A DNA stretch of 64,000 nucleotides from Thermopetrobacter sp964430935 (GCA_964430935.1 CAYSHK010000053.1:43356-107355); one strand, 5' to 3'; shown: positions 1-8,026, counted from the stretch's first letter. The notes: generated by a model not told the origin, from the sequence alone. Translations and numbers: made by a program.

Positions 1-60
1 TATTCCGACAGCATGGGACTGCCGTTCTTCCGTCTGGTCCTTATTCCGCCAGCAAAGTGA
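1..60 (+). CDS. possible 3' end of an upstream gene
   Basis: The first frame is open from the window edge and ends at a TGA at 58-60. It reads as 19 residues ending in RLVLIPPAK. This could be the C-terminus of a gene starting outside the window, but 60 bases are too few to tell a coding tail from a chance open frame. No family can be assigned. Confidence 0.25.
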   Translation, partial: YSDSMGLPFFRLVLIPPAK

Positions 61-118
61 AACATGCTTCTCAACCCTCCGGGGAGGAAACTAGCATCCA
101 AGCCATAAGGAGTTGTTA

Positions 119-199
119 ATGCGGAAGGGGCAGTTGTGCCGATCCCGGCAGGACTGCGGAGATCCCGCGCCGCGATGGCCGGATCCGGAAATGGTGTGA
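119..199 (+). CDS. possible 26-residue small protein
   Basis: An ATG at 119 follows an AAGGAG Shine-Dalgarno at 107-112 with a 6-base gap, better than many real genes in this window. The frame encodes 26 residues with two cysteines and ends at TGA 197-199. No family is recognised and no membrane segment is visible. It lies ahead of the ppx promoter, so it would be its own short transcript. It may be chance. Confidence 0.2.
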   Translation: MRKGQLCRSRQDCGDPAPRWPDPEMV

Positions 200-223
200 T
201 GACGGACGGGATGAAAAAGCCGT

Positions 224-252
224 TTCTGAACCCGCCTTCGGTGTGCTAGTAT
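224..252 (+). promoter_or_regulatory. candidate promoter for ppx-rlmE
   Basis: TTCTGA (224-229) and TAGTAT (247-252) are separated by 17 bases and lie 24 bases upstream of the ppx ATG. The match to sigma-70-type boxes is fair, and no better candidate is seen in the 200 bases before the gene. Confidence 0.4.
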
Positions 253-276
253 CCGTCCGACTGAGGACAATTCTGC

Positions 277-1557
277 ATGCGCCCTGCAGGCACGTGGGCG
301 CGCCGGAACGACGGACGGTTCTTCCGGAACCGGGATGGCAGCGCAACGTGCCGCGCGGGCGCGGGAAGGAATGCGTTGACTGATTCCGGTAGCGCGGAGA
401 ATGCGCCGCGCAGGTCCGGGGAACGCCACGGGACGGCTGAAAATGCGCCGTCCGTCGCCACCCGCGCACATGCGGGAAGGAGCGGTGGGGCGGCTCCGGC
501 TTCTGAAAGAAGAAAGAAGGACAGCGCCGCTGCGGCCCGCAAGCTGCGGACGGCGCGGCAGCTGCTCCGTCTGCGCGATTCCGGCCGCATTTTCTACGGG
601 GCGCTGGATCTGGGTACGAACAATTGCCGGTTGCTGCTGGCCACGCCTTCCGAAGAGGGATACCGGGTCGTCGACGCCTTTTCCCGGATCGTGCGGCTGG
701 GCGAGGGTGTCTCCAGAACGGGGCGTCTATCCGAGGCGGCGCAGAAACGAACGATCGCGGCCCTGCGGATCTGCGCCAACAAGCTGCGGTGGTGGCGCGT
801 CCGGAGAGCGCGTCTCATCGCCACCCAGGCCTGTCGGGCCGCGGAGAACGGTCCGGCCTTCCTGGAGAGGGTGTCCCGGGAGCTCGGGCTGGACCTGGAG
901 ATCGTGGATGCCGAAACGGAAGCGCGTCTCGCCGCCTCCGGGGCCTGTCCCCTCATCGAGGAGCATGCCGGAAACGTGCTGGTCTTCGACATCGGCGGTG
1001 GTTCCACGGAGTTGCTGTGGCTGAACATCGTGGGCGAGTCGCGACGGATCGTGGACTGGACGTCCGTGCCGGTGGGCGTGGTGACGCTGGCGGAGCGCTA
1101 CGGCGGACGGAAGATCCCGCGCGAGACGTACGAGGCCATGCGCGCCCATATCCGCCCGGCGCTGAGGGAGTTCGCGCGACGCCTGAGGGAAAGGGGAGCG
1201 CCCGCCATGCCCGACCATCTGCTGGGCACTTCGGGCACGGTGACCACCATCTCCGGCGTCTCCCTCGGTCTGCGCCGTTACGACCGCTCCCGCGTGGACG
1301 GTTGCTGGCTCGACCGGGAAGAGGTGCTGCGGGTGTCGGAGGAGCTGCGGCGGATGGACATCCGTGCCCGCGCGGCGAATGGCTGCATCGGACCGGAGCG
1401 CGCGGATCTCGTGGTCGCCGGCTGCGCCATCCTGGAGGAGATCACCGCCATATGGCCGGCGGAGCGGATCCGCGTCGCGGACAGGGGGCTGCGGGAGGGC
1501 ATTCTCACCGATCTGATGATGGAGGACGGAACCTATGGTCGGCCCGAGAAGACCTGA
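277..1557 (+). CDS. ppx: exopolyphosphatase / Ppx-GppA family phosphatase
   Basis: Ppx/GppA enzymes hydrolyse terminal phosphate from polyphosphate or pppGpp in the cytoplasm. The family fold begins near residue 106 (FYGALDLGTNNCRLL, first phosphate loop). The second ATPase-fold loop, VFDIGGGSTEL, lies near residue 230 and LGTSGTVTT near residue 315. The 426-residue frame has about 105 residues of basic, Ala/Arg-rich sequence before the domain, which is either a disordered extension or a sign that the true start is later (an in-frame TTG occurs near codon 34). The 3' end overlaps rlmE by 23 bases, so the two are cotranscribed. Ppx versus GppA specificity cannot be decided. Confidence 0.9.
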   Translation: MRPAGTWARRNDGRFFRNRDGSATCRAGAGRNALTDSGSAENAPRRSGERHGTAENAPSVATRAHAGRSGGAAPASERRKKDSAAAARKLRTARQLLRLRDSGRIFYGALDLGTNNCRLLLATPSEEGYRVVDAFSRIVRLGEGVSRTGRLSEAAQKRTIAALRICANKLRWWRVRRARLIATQACRAAENGPAFLERVSRELGLDLEIVDAETEARLAASGACPLIEEHAGNVLVFDIGGGSTELLWLNIVGESRRIVDWTSVPVGVVTLAERYGGRKIPRETYEAMRAHIRPALREFARRLRERGAPAMPDHLLGTSGTVTTISGVSLGLRRYDRSRVDGCWLDREEVLRVSEELRRMDIRARAANGCIGPERADLVVAGCAILEEITAIWPAERIRVADRGLREGILTDLMMEDGTYGRPEKT

Positions 1558-2296
1558 GGGGCTGCGTCCCCGGAAAGGTTCATCCGGTCGTGGAAAGCGC
1601 AAGCTGAAGGTGCGCGTGAAGAAGGCGCGCGGACGGACGACCTCGCAGGTCCGCTGGTTGCAGAGACAGCTCAACGATCCCTTCGTGCAGGAGGCGCGGA
1701 AACGGGGATACCGCTCCCGTGCCGCCTTCAAGCTCATCGGGATAGACGACGAATTCGGAATCCTGAAACCGGGCGCGCGCGTGGTGGATCTGGGAGCCAC
1801 GCCGGGCGGGTGGTCGCAGGTGGCCGCCGAACGGACGCGCGCCGATGCCGGCGAGGGCAGGGTAGTGGCCGTCGATATTCATTCGGTGGATCCCATTCCC
1901 GGCGTCGCCGTCCTGAAGAAGGACTTCTACGACGAGGACGCGCCGGAGGTGATCATGGAGGCGCTCGGCAGCAGCCGTGCCGACGTGGTGCTGTCGGACA
2001 TGGCGGCGCACGCCACGGGACATCGCCAGACGGACCATCTCCAGATCATGGGACTTGCCGAGGCCGCGGCGGATTTCGCGCGGCAGGTGCTGGCTCCCGG
2101 CGGTGCATTCGTGGCCAAGGTGCTGCGCGGAGGCACGGAAAACGAACTCCTCAACGCCCTGAAACGGGATTTTGCGAAGGTGCGCCATTTCAAGCCGGAG
2201 GCCTCCCGCGCCGATTCCGCGGAACTCTACGTGATCGCCACGGGTTTCCGCGGTGACGGATCCCGGCGGGAGACGGAAACGGAGAAGGGGGCCTGA
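1535..2296 (+). CDS. rlmE: 23S rRNA (uridine-2'-O)-methyltransferase RlmE (FtsJ)
   Basis: RlmE methylates U2552 of 23S rRNA in the ribosomal A loop during late 50S assembly. The Rossmann SAM site reads VVDLGATPGGWSQ, and the K-D-K-E catalytic set is visible as K in RSRAAFKL, D in VLSDMAAH, K in FVAKVL and E in SAELYVIA. The N-terminus carries a Lys/Arg-rich tract followed by WLQRQLNDPF, typical of alphaproteobacterial RlmE. At 253 residues the length fits the family. The start lies inside the 3' end of ppx, which implies translational coupling. A bidirectional hairpin follows. Confidence 0.93.
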   Translation: MVGPRRPEGLRPRKGSSGRGKRKLKVRVKKARGRTTSQVRWLQRQLNDPFVQEARKRGYRSRAAFKLIGIDDEFGILKPGARVVDLGATPGGWSQVAAERTRADAGEGRVVAVDIHSVDPIPGVAVLKKDFYDEDAPEVIMEALGSSRADVVLSDMAAHATGHRQTDHLQIMGLAEAAADFARQVLAPGGAFVAKVLRGGTENELLNALKRDFAKVRHFKPEASRADSAELYVIATGFRGDGSRRETETEKGA

Positions 2297-2337
2297 TCCC
2301 GTCGCCCGACGCCGCGCCGTTTGGGAGCGAAAAAGGA

Positions 2338-2372
2338 AAATGCCGCCCGGGCGACGACCCGAAGCGGCATTT
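2338..2372 (-). terminator. hairpin terminator between convergent rlmE and the lipoprotein gene
   Basis: AAATGCCGC (2338-2346) pairs perfectly with GCGGCATTT (2364-2372). On the minus strand the stem is followed by TTTTCCTTTTT, so it should act as an intrinsic terminator for the lipoprotein gene. In the plus direction it lacks a T run and would be weaker for rlmE. Confidence 0.7.
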
Positions 2373-2403
2373 CCCGGCCCAAGGAAGGCAACCAGGGGAC
2401 TGA

Positions 2404-2889
2404 TTACCTGCTCTCTCCCTTTTTTGCGGCCTGTGTCTCGGTTTCCTCCTTTTCGGCTTCCCTGGCCAGCTCCGCGGCGAATCTCTCGTCTTCCGAGAGC
2501 GCTTCGTCCGGCTTTGCCGCAATCGCCTCTCCGTCACCCGCAGGGGGCGGTGCCGTCGCGACGTCGGCCCCGGCATCCCCCTTCTGCGAATCGTCGGCGG
2601 GCTTCACGGATCCGGTGGTGATTTCCATGGACGTGTCGCCCAGTGCCGAATCCATCGCATCCGTCAACCCGCCGGAGGCGGATTCCGTGGAAGCTTCGGT
2701 GCCGGCCGGCTTCACGGTTCCGGTCGCGTCCGTCCCGAATCCGGACTTCAGATCGCTTCGCGACTGCTGCTGAAGTGCCGGAGCCGAAGTGTCGGTCTTC
2801 TGGGCCTTCTCCTCCTTGCAGGCCGAAAGCCCTCCGGCGATAACGACCACGGCCAGAGCCAAGCCAGCGTGTTTCACGTATTCATGCAT
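2404..2889 (-). CDS. small acidic lipoprotein of unknown function
   Basis: The 161-residue product starts with a lipoprotein signal: a short basic start, a hydrophobic AGLALAVVVIAGG stretch and a lipobox LSAC with Cys24. The rest is low-complexity, rich in Ala, Asp, Glu, Ser and Thr, and ends in a Glu/Lys-rich tail (ELAREAEKEETETQ), so it is probably a disordered envelope protein. The ATG at 2889 was chosen because the signal peptide begins there; the frame stays open far upstream only because it lies antisense to guaB. It is divergent from guaB across a 354-base gap. No family is recognised. Confidence 0.72.
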   Translation of the reverse strand: MHEYVKHAGLALAVVVIAGGLSACKEEKAQKTDTSAPALQQQSRSDLKSGFGTDATGTVKPAGTEASTESASGGLTDAMDSALGDTSMEITTGSVKPADDSQKGDAGADVATAPPPAGDGEAIAAKPDEALSEDERFAAELAREAEKEETETQAAKKGESR

Positions 2890-3243
2890 TTCCAGACATG
2901 CTCCCCCGTTATGTTTCGATACATGTGCCGCGCATGTTCCGGAAGGTCGGAACAGGGCGCAATAACTCCGTGCAAGGAACGTGCCGGAACAATCATCCCT
3001 TGCAGGGTCGCCCCGGTAAGTGAGTCTCACAAGCCCCCGGTCAACTCGACAACATATGGTAGATATAGTCCAAATTGCGTCGCAATGGTAGCAAAAGGTT
3101 GTGTTGGGGAAAACCTGTGACGATTGCATGGCCGTCTTGCGCGGTGCGAAGGGACAGGCGGCTTTTCCAGTGTGACCAGACGTGCTAACAGGACTCGCCA
3201 ACCACACGTGACGATTCCTCAGACACAGACCCGGGAGGTTGGC
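2890..3243. promoter_or_regulatory. divergent intergenic region, lipoprotein gene / guaB
   Basis: This 354-base gap must carry both divergent promoters. It has a relatively AT-rich core near 3045-3075 (CATATGGTAGATATAGT) compared with its surroundings. No clear operator, riboswitch or coding frame is seen. GGGAGG about 8 bases before 3244 is the guaB ribosome-binding site. Confidence 0.4.
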
Positions 3244-4737
3244 ATGAGCGGCGCGGACGCGATTCCCCAGTTCCAGGAATATCTGACTTTCGACGACGTG
3301 CTGCTGAAGCCGCGTGCGTCGTCCGTTCTTCCCCATCAGGCGGACATCCGCACCAGGCTGACCCGGAACATACCACTGTCGATCCCCATCGTCTCCGCGG
3401 CCATGGACACGGTGACCGAGTCCCGGATGGCCATCGCCATGGCGCAGGCGGGCGGTATCGGCGTCATCCACCGCAATCTCTCCCCGGAGGAGCAGGCCGA
3501 GGAGGTCGCCCGCGTGAAACGCTTCGAGGCGGGCATGGTGATCGACCCCATCACCATCACGCCGGAGGCGACCCTTGGCGAGCTGATGGAGCTGAAGAGG
3601 CGTCACAACATCTCCGGCATCCCGGTGGTCGCAAGGAAGGGGGAGGGCCCCCAGCGCCTCGTCGGCATCATCACGAACCGCGACGTCCGTTTCGAGACGG
3701 ACATGAACAAGACGGTGGCCGAGCTCATGACGCGCGAGAATCTGGCCACCGTGCGTGAGGGTGTCACCCCGGAGGAAGCGCGCCGGATCCTTCAGGAACG
3801 GCGGATCGAGAAGCTGATCGTCGTGGATGACGAGGAGCGTGTCGTCGGCCTGATCACCGTCACCGACATGGAGAAGGCGGAGCTGTACCCCAACGCCGTC
3901 AAGGACGACCACGGCAGGTTGCGCGTCGCGGCGGCCATTTCCACGGGCGAGGCGAGTTTCGAACGCGCGGGCCTGCTGGCCGACGCGGGGGTGGACGTGA
4001 TCGTGATCGACACCGCCCACGGGCATTCCTCCGGTGTCGCGGAGCAGGTGCGCAGGGTCAAGAAGGCCTATGGCGACCAGCTCGACATCATCGCCGGAAA
4101 CGTGGCTACCGCGGAAGCCACGGAGGCGCTCGTGGAGGCCGGCGCCGACGCCGTGAAGGTGGGCATCGGCCCGGGCTCGATCTGCACCACGCGGATCGTG
4201 GCGGGCGTCGGCGTGCCCCAGCTGACCGCGATTCTCGACTGCGTACGGGCGGCGCGGAAGACGGACACGCCGGTCATCGCCGACGGCGGCATCAAATATT
4301 CGGGCGACATGGCCAAGGCCCTGGCCGCGGGCGCGTCGTCGGTCATGATCGGATCCCTGCTCGCCGGCACGGACGAAGCGCCGGGCGAGGTCTACCTGTA
4401 CCAGGGGCGCTCCTACAAGGCCTACCGCGGCATGGGCTCCGTGGGTGCCATGGCGCGCGGATCCGCCGACCGCTACTTCCAGGCCGAGGTGAAGGACACG
4501 ATGAAGTTCGTGCCGGAGGGCATCGAGGGGCAGGTGCCCTACAAGGGACCCGCCTCCAATGTCCTGCACCAGCTCACGGGCGGTCTGCGCGCCGCCATGG
4601 GATACACCGGCGCGGCCACCCTGCCGGAGTTCGCCGAGCGCGCCGTGTTCATCCGCATCACCGGGGCGGGACTGCGGGAGAGCCACGTCCACGACGTGCA
4701 GATCACCCGCGAGGCGCCGAACTATCTCCAGCAGTGA
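3244..4737 (+). CDS. guaB: inosine-5'-monophosphate dehydrogenase
   Basis: GuaB oxidises IMP to XMP with NAD+, the first committed step to GMP. The 497-residue protein has the classic order: an N-terminal barrel start (EYLTFDDVLLKP), two CBS domains at about residues 95-210, and a catalytic loop GPGSICTTRIVAGVG with Cys314. The mobile flap follows (YRGMGSVGAM). The start at 3244 has a strong GGGAGG site; the open frame upstream of it does not resemble the family. The next purine enzyme, guaA, is 4 kb downstream. Confidence 0.97.
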   Translation: MSGADAIPQFQEYLTFDDVLLKPRASSVLPHQADIRTRLTRNIPLSIPIVSAAMDTVTESRMAIAMAQAGGIGVIHRNLSPEEQAEEVARVKRFEAGMVIDPITITPEATLGELMELKRRHNISGIPVVARKGEGPQRLVGIITNRDVRFETDMNKTVAELMTRENLATVREGVTPEEARRILQERRIEKLIVVDDEERVVGLITVTDMEKAELYPNAVKDDHGRLRVAAAISTGEASFERAGLLADAGVDVIVIDTAHGHSSGVAEQVRRVKKAYGDQLDIIAGNVATAEATEALVEAGADAVKVGIGPGSICTTRIVAGVGVPQLTAILDCVRAARKTDTPVIADGGIKYSGDMAKALAAGASSVMIGSLLAGTDEAPGEVYLYQGRSYKAYRGMGSVGAMARGSADRYFQAEVKDTMKFVPEGIEGQVPYKGPASNVLHQLTGGLRAAMGYTGAATLPEFAERAVFIRITGAGLRESHVHDVQITREAPNYLQQ

Positions 4738-4816
4738 ACCGTCCGGCCGCAAACGGAAGGAAAATCGGGCCCTTGCGGAGAGTTTCCGAATCCGTTTCGC
4801 AGGAGACGGAGATCGC

Positions 4817-5239
4817 TCAGTGCCTGTCGTGCAGGCAGAGGGCGTGATCGGAGAGAACCTCGATCACGCGGCAGGAACGGACCTCCCCCGACGGGCATTC
4901 CCGGAGCATGCGTTCCAGTTCCTTCTCGAGGGCGCGCAGGCGCTCGATCCTGCTGCGTACCTCGGCGAGCTGCCTTTCCGCGATGGCGTTGGCGTCGGCG
5001 CAGGGGGCGGCCGGGTCGTCCGCGAGCTCCAGCAGGGCGCGGATGTCGTCCAGGGGGAAACCGAGCTCGCGTGCGTGGCGTATGAACATCAGTCGGCGCC
5101 TGGCCCGTTCGTCGTAGCGGCGCTGTCCGCCCGGCGTGCGGACGGGCTCCGGCATGAGCCCCCGCTGCTCGTACCAGCGGATGGTCTGCACCTTCGTTCC
5201 CGCCGCCCTGGCCAGCTCGCCTATGCCGTATTCCGCCAT
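4817..5239 (-). CDS. MerR-family metal-responsive regulator, CadR/ZntR/PbrR-like
   Basis: The 140-residue protein has a MerR winged helix-turn-helix at residues 1-70 (IGELARAAGTKVQTIRWYEQ, then RRYDERARRRL). A dimerisation coiled coil follows, then a C-terminal metal loop. Cysteines sit in APCADANAI before the coil and in RECPSGEVRSC after it, spaced as in CadR/PbrR-type sensors, and the tail is CLHDRH. It is divergent from a CDF exporter, and the operator lies between them. The metal could be Cd, Zn, Pb or Co; sequence alone does not decide. Confidence 0.88.
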   Translation of the reverse strand: MAEYGIGELARAAGTKVQTIRWYEQRGLMPEPVRTPGGQRRYDERARRRLMFIRHARELGFPLDDIRALLELADDPAAPCADANAIAERQLAEVRSRIERLRALEKELERMLRECPSGEVRSCRVIEVLSDHALCLHDRH

Positions 5240-5265
5240 CCGGTCCGCTCCATGCGATTTTTCCG

Positions 5266-5296
5266 TTGAACCTACAGCCACTGTAGGTGCTAGCCG
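5266..5296 (+). promoter_or_regulatory. MerR-type promoter/operator for the CDF exporter gene
   Basis: A -35 box TTGAAC (5266-5271) is followed by a perfect inverted repeat, ACCTACAG-CCA-CTGTAGGT (5270-5288). The -10 region (TAGCCG, 5291-5296) lies after a 19-base spacer. An overlong spacer holding an 8-3-8 dyad is the hallmark of MerR-family activation by promoter untwisting. The operator is 31 bases from the merR start and 50 from the transporter ATG. Confidence 0.8.
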
Positions 5297-5337
5297 TCGT
5301 TCTTGCAAACGGAACGGCACGACGGGAGAACGGCGAA

Positions 5338-5985
5338 ATGAGCGGCGAGCATTGCGGGAGCGGCGGTTGCGGCTGCACCGGAAACGTCACTTTCGACGGC
5401 ACTTCGGCGGAGTACAGGCGGCGTCTGTGGCTGGTCATCGCCATCAACGGGATCATGTTCCTCGTGGAGCTGATCGGCGGCGCCCTGGCCGGCTCGCGGG
5501 CGTTGCAGGCCGACGCGCTGGATTTTCTCGGCGACACGCTGACCTACGGCATCTCGCTGGCGGTGATCGGCATGAGTCTCCGGGTCCGCGCCACGGCCGC
5601 GCTGTTCAAGGGAATGTCGCTGTTCCTGATGGGGGCATGGGTGGCGGGATCGACGTTGTGGAGCTTCTTCGTGCTGCGCACCCCCGAGGCGCCGGTCATG
5701 AGCGCCATCGCACTGCTGGCGCTCGCCGCCAACGTGGTGTCCGTGCTCGTCCTCGCCAGATACAAGGACGGAGATGCCAACGTCCGTTCCGTCTGGCTGT
5801 GTTCGCGCAACGACGCCATCGGCAACGTCGCGGTTCTGGCGGCGGCCGGAGCCGTGTGGCTCACGGACACGCCCTGGCCGGATCTGGTGGTGGCGCTCGG
5901 CATGGCGGCGCTGTTCACGTCTTCCGCGACGAAGATTCTCCGGCAGGCGTGGAGCGAATACCGTTCCACCCACATGCATGCATGA
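5338..5985 (+). CDS. cation diffusion facilitator family metal exporter
   Basis: CDF proteins exchange cytoplasmic divalent metal for protons at the inner membrane. The 215-residue protein opens with a Cys-rich segment (CGSGGCGC) and then has about six membrane segments. ALQADALDFLGD in TM2 and CSRNDAIGN in TM5 occupy the positions of the metal-binding AD-D motifs. It lacks a long C-terminal cytoplasmic domain, ending soon after TM6 with STHMHA. The ATG at 5338 is preceded by GGGAGA; an in-frame GTG at 5287 would fall inside the operator. The CadR-like MerR neighbour supports a heavy-metal role. Confidence 0.85.
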   Translation: MSGEHCGSGGCGCTGNVTFDGTSAEYRRRLWLVIAINGIMFLVELIGGALAGSRALQADALDFLGDTLTYGISLAVIGMSLRVRATAALFKGMSLFLMGAWVAGSTLWSFFVLRTPEAPVMSAIALLALAANVVSVLVLARYKDGDANVRSVWLCSRNDAIGNVAVLAAAGAVWLTDTPWPDLVVALGMAALFTSSATKILRQAWSEYRSTHMHA

Positions 5986-6284
5986 AGGAGACCATATTCC
6001 TGCAATGGAGAGTGTTCATCACTAGAGCAATTCGCGTTGCACGCGTAACGCAATTTTAGGTTTTGGCCCCTATTCTGCATCCGATTTCGCAGACGGCGAA
6101 GAGGCAACACATCAGGCAACGCGACGGAGGCCATGCGACGGCCTCCGTTCCGGGGCTCTTCCAGGGGGCATGCGGGGGCTGTCCGTGACAGTTCGGGCCA
6201 TGTCCGAATCCGTCTCCATCGGCGATGGGGACGGGCGTCTCCTGTCGTCTGCTCGGGTGAGTGTGAAGCAGGGGTCTACCTGGC
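5986..6284. promoter_or_regulatory. intergenic region with inverted repeats upstream of the repeat protein gene
   Basis: This 299-base gap holds two structures. AATTCGCGTT (6029-6038) faces AACGCAATT (6047-6055), an imperfect dyad in an AT-rich patch. GTCTCCATC-GGC-GATGGGGAC (6212-6232) forms a tight hairpin with one G-U pair in the likely 5' leader of the next gene. No coding frame is convincing. The dyad could be an operator. Confidence 0.35.
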
Positions 6285-7481
6285 ATGAAACTGTTCGGAC
6301 GACGCAAGAGCGACAACTACCGGACGGGATACGCGGAGGTCATTCCATCCGCACCCGTCCATCGGGCGGGAGGTCGGCATGACGACGGCATGCCCGCCTT
6401 TCCGGCCTATGTGGAACCGTCCTTCGACGAGACGGGCCTCGCGGACATCTACGAAGGCATGACATTCGAGCAGCTCGTGGCCGAGAACCGCGCGCTGCGC
6501 CGGGAGCTTTCGGCTCTGAAGAGCCGGATCTCCTACGTGAAGACGGTCCTGCTCTCGGACGCCGTCGTCGCGGGTGGGGATCTGCCTCCCTCCGCGCACA
6601 CGGTGCCTTCCGCGGCCACGGCGGACGAGGACCTGCGCAGGATGCTGGCGGAGCTGAAGAACGACATAGCGACGATGAACGTGAAGCCCGCCACTCCGGC
6701 GCCGGCCGCGCCGTCGGACGACGTGCGGGCCATGCTGGCGGAACTGAAGAACGACATCGCCAGCATGAAGGCCGCTCCCGTCGCGATGCCGGCCATGGCC
6801 CAGGCCGCTCCGGCCGCGCCGCGGGACGATGTGCGGGCCATGCTGGCGGAGCTCAAGGGGGACATCGAGCAGCTGAAGCGCGCCGCGCCGGCGGTTCCCG
6901 TCGCGCAGGCCGTTCCCGGCCCGCAGACGGCGGCGGCGCCCGTGACGGACGGCGGCAACGAGGTGCGCGCGATGCTCGAGGAACTGAAGCGGGACATCGC
7001 CTCCATCAGGAGCGAGGTCCACGCGCCGAAGCCCGCCGCGTCCGCGGCGCCGGCGGGTGGCAATCCGAACTTCGAGATTGCCCGCATGCTGAGCGATCTG
7101 AAGGCCGACATCTCCGCCCTGCGCGCGGAGGCGAGCATTCGTGCTCCGATGGAGACGAAGAGGGAGGAGACGGTCCCGGAGACCGCTCCCCGGGCCGAGG
7201 CGGACGCGGAGACGAAAGGCGTGCGGGACCTGCTCGCGGGTCTCGAGAAGGATCTCGAAGTCGCGATCCGGGAGGAGAAGGGCGGGGCCGACGCCGGCTC
7301 GACGGATCGCCTGGGTGCCCTGTTCTCCCAGCTCCAGAAGGAGCTGAGCAGGGTCGCGGGTTCGACGAAGGCCGCCGGAGCCGCCGCGGATGCGGAAACC
7401 CCGGACGACGATGCCTCCGCGTCGGGCGCGGAAGAGAGCGGAGACGGAGCTGCGCGGGCTGGCGGCGGAGCTCTCCACTGA
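6285..7481 (+). CDS. multi-repeat helical protein of unknown function
   Basis: The 398-residue protein has no signal peptide or membrane segment. After about 60 residues comes a coiled-coil start (FEQLVAENRALRRELSALKS), then seven copies of a short amphipathic helix of the type VRAMLAELKNDIASMK. The copies are separated by Ala/Pro-rich linkers of 15-25 residues; the middle copies are nearly identical and the last two are diverged (VRDLLAGLEKDLE, LGALFSQLQKELS). It looks like a string of docking or oligomerisation helices. No family is recognised. The hemerythrin gene follows after 67 bases on the same strand, so cotranscription is likely. Confidence 0.75.
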   Translation: MKLFGRRKSDNYRTGYAEVIPSAPVHRAGGRHDDGMPAFPAYVEPSFDETGLADIYEGMTFEQLVAENRALRRELSALKSRISYVKTVLLSDAVVAGGDLPPSAHTVPSAATADEDLRRMLAELKNDIATMNVKPATPAPAAPSDDVRAMLAELKNDIASMKAAPVAMPAMAQAAPAAPRDDVRAMLAELKGDIEQLKRAAPAVPVAQAVPGPQTAAAPVTDGGNEVRAMLEELKRDIASIRSEVHAPKPAASAAPAGGNPNFEIARMLSDLKADISALRAEASIRAPMETKREETVPETAPRAEADAETKGVRDLLAGLEKDLEVAIREEKGGADAGSTDRLGALFSQLQKELSRVAGSTKAAGAAADAETPDDDASASGAEESGDGAARAGGGALH

Positions 7482-7548
7482 CGGATCGTTTCACGCACGT
7501 GGGAACGGAAAACACGAGACAGAAGAAGAAACCCGGAGACAGAACATC

Positions 7549-7968
7549 ATGATCAAGCTGGAATGGAGCGACGAATTCAACACGGGCATCGAGCTCATCG
7601 ACAAGCAGCACCAGATTCTCGTCAGGGCCATCAATCTGCTGGGACTGGCGCTGGAGCGCGGATCGGACAAGGAGCTGATGGACGCCATCTTCGAGACCTT
7701 GGCCGACTACACGGCCACGCATTTCGCGGACGAGGAGCGGATGTTCGAGGCTGCGGGATATCCCGAGTCCGAGGAGCACAAGCGCACGCACCAGATCTTC
7801 CTGAAGCGGGTCCAGGAGCTGAAGGCCCAGTTCGATGCCGGCGGCGACAACGCGCGCGAGGTCATGCTGTTCCTCGTGGACTGGCTGAAGAACCATATCC
7901 TCGGAACGGACAGGAAGTACATTCCCTACGTCCTCGGCGAGGATGGCAAGATGCGCATGGCCGGCTGA
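7549..7968 (+). CDS. bacteriohemerythrin
   Basis: Hemerythrins bind O2 at a carboxylate-bridged di-iron site in a four-helix bundle. The 139-residue single-domain protein shows the ligand set: H in LIDKQHQILV, H and E in ATHFADEERMFE, HKRTHQIFLKRV, and H with D in LKNHILGTDRKY. WSDEFNTGIELID is the usual N-terminal loop. It is soluble, without a signal peptide. The ATG at 7549 starts exactly at the domain. It follows the repeat protein gene and precedes a strong terminator. Confidence 0.93.
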   Translation: MIKLEWSDEFNTGIELIDKQHQILVRAINLLGLALERGSDKELMDAIFETLADYTATHFADEERMFEAAGYPESEEHKRTHQIFLKRVQELKAQFDAGGDNAREVMLFLVDWLKNHILGTDRKYIPYVLGEDGKMRMAG

Positions 7969-7992
7969 CGCGGTGGCCACGATCCATGCCGA

Positions 7993-8026
7993 GGGAGGAG
8001 ACGCCGCCGGCGTCCCTCCCTTTTCC
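7993..8026 (+). terminator. intrinsic terminator after the hemerythrin gene
   Basis: GGGAGGAGACGCC (7993-8005) pairs with GGCGTCCCTCCC (8009-8020) with one bulged A, followed by TTTTCC. It ends the repeat protein/hemerythrin transcript ahead of the convergent nuclease gene. Confidence 0.8.

Noticed and set aside
2890..4752. A long open frame on the minus strand opposite guaB, continuous with the lipoprotein gene
   Set aside because: It is antisense to a certain IMPDH gene, encodes His/Arg/Gly-rich sequence of the kind produced by reading GC-rich genes backwards, and the lipoprotein signal peptide clearly begins at 2889.
5969..5984. CATGCATGCATG repeat at the end of the CDF gene and a similar one near 8030-8045
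   Set aside because: These are short, in different contexts, and explained by a His/Met-rich protein end and chance. They do not form a repeat family.
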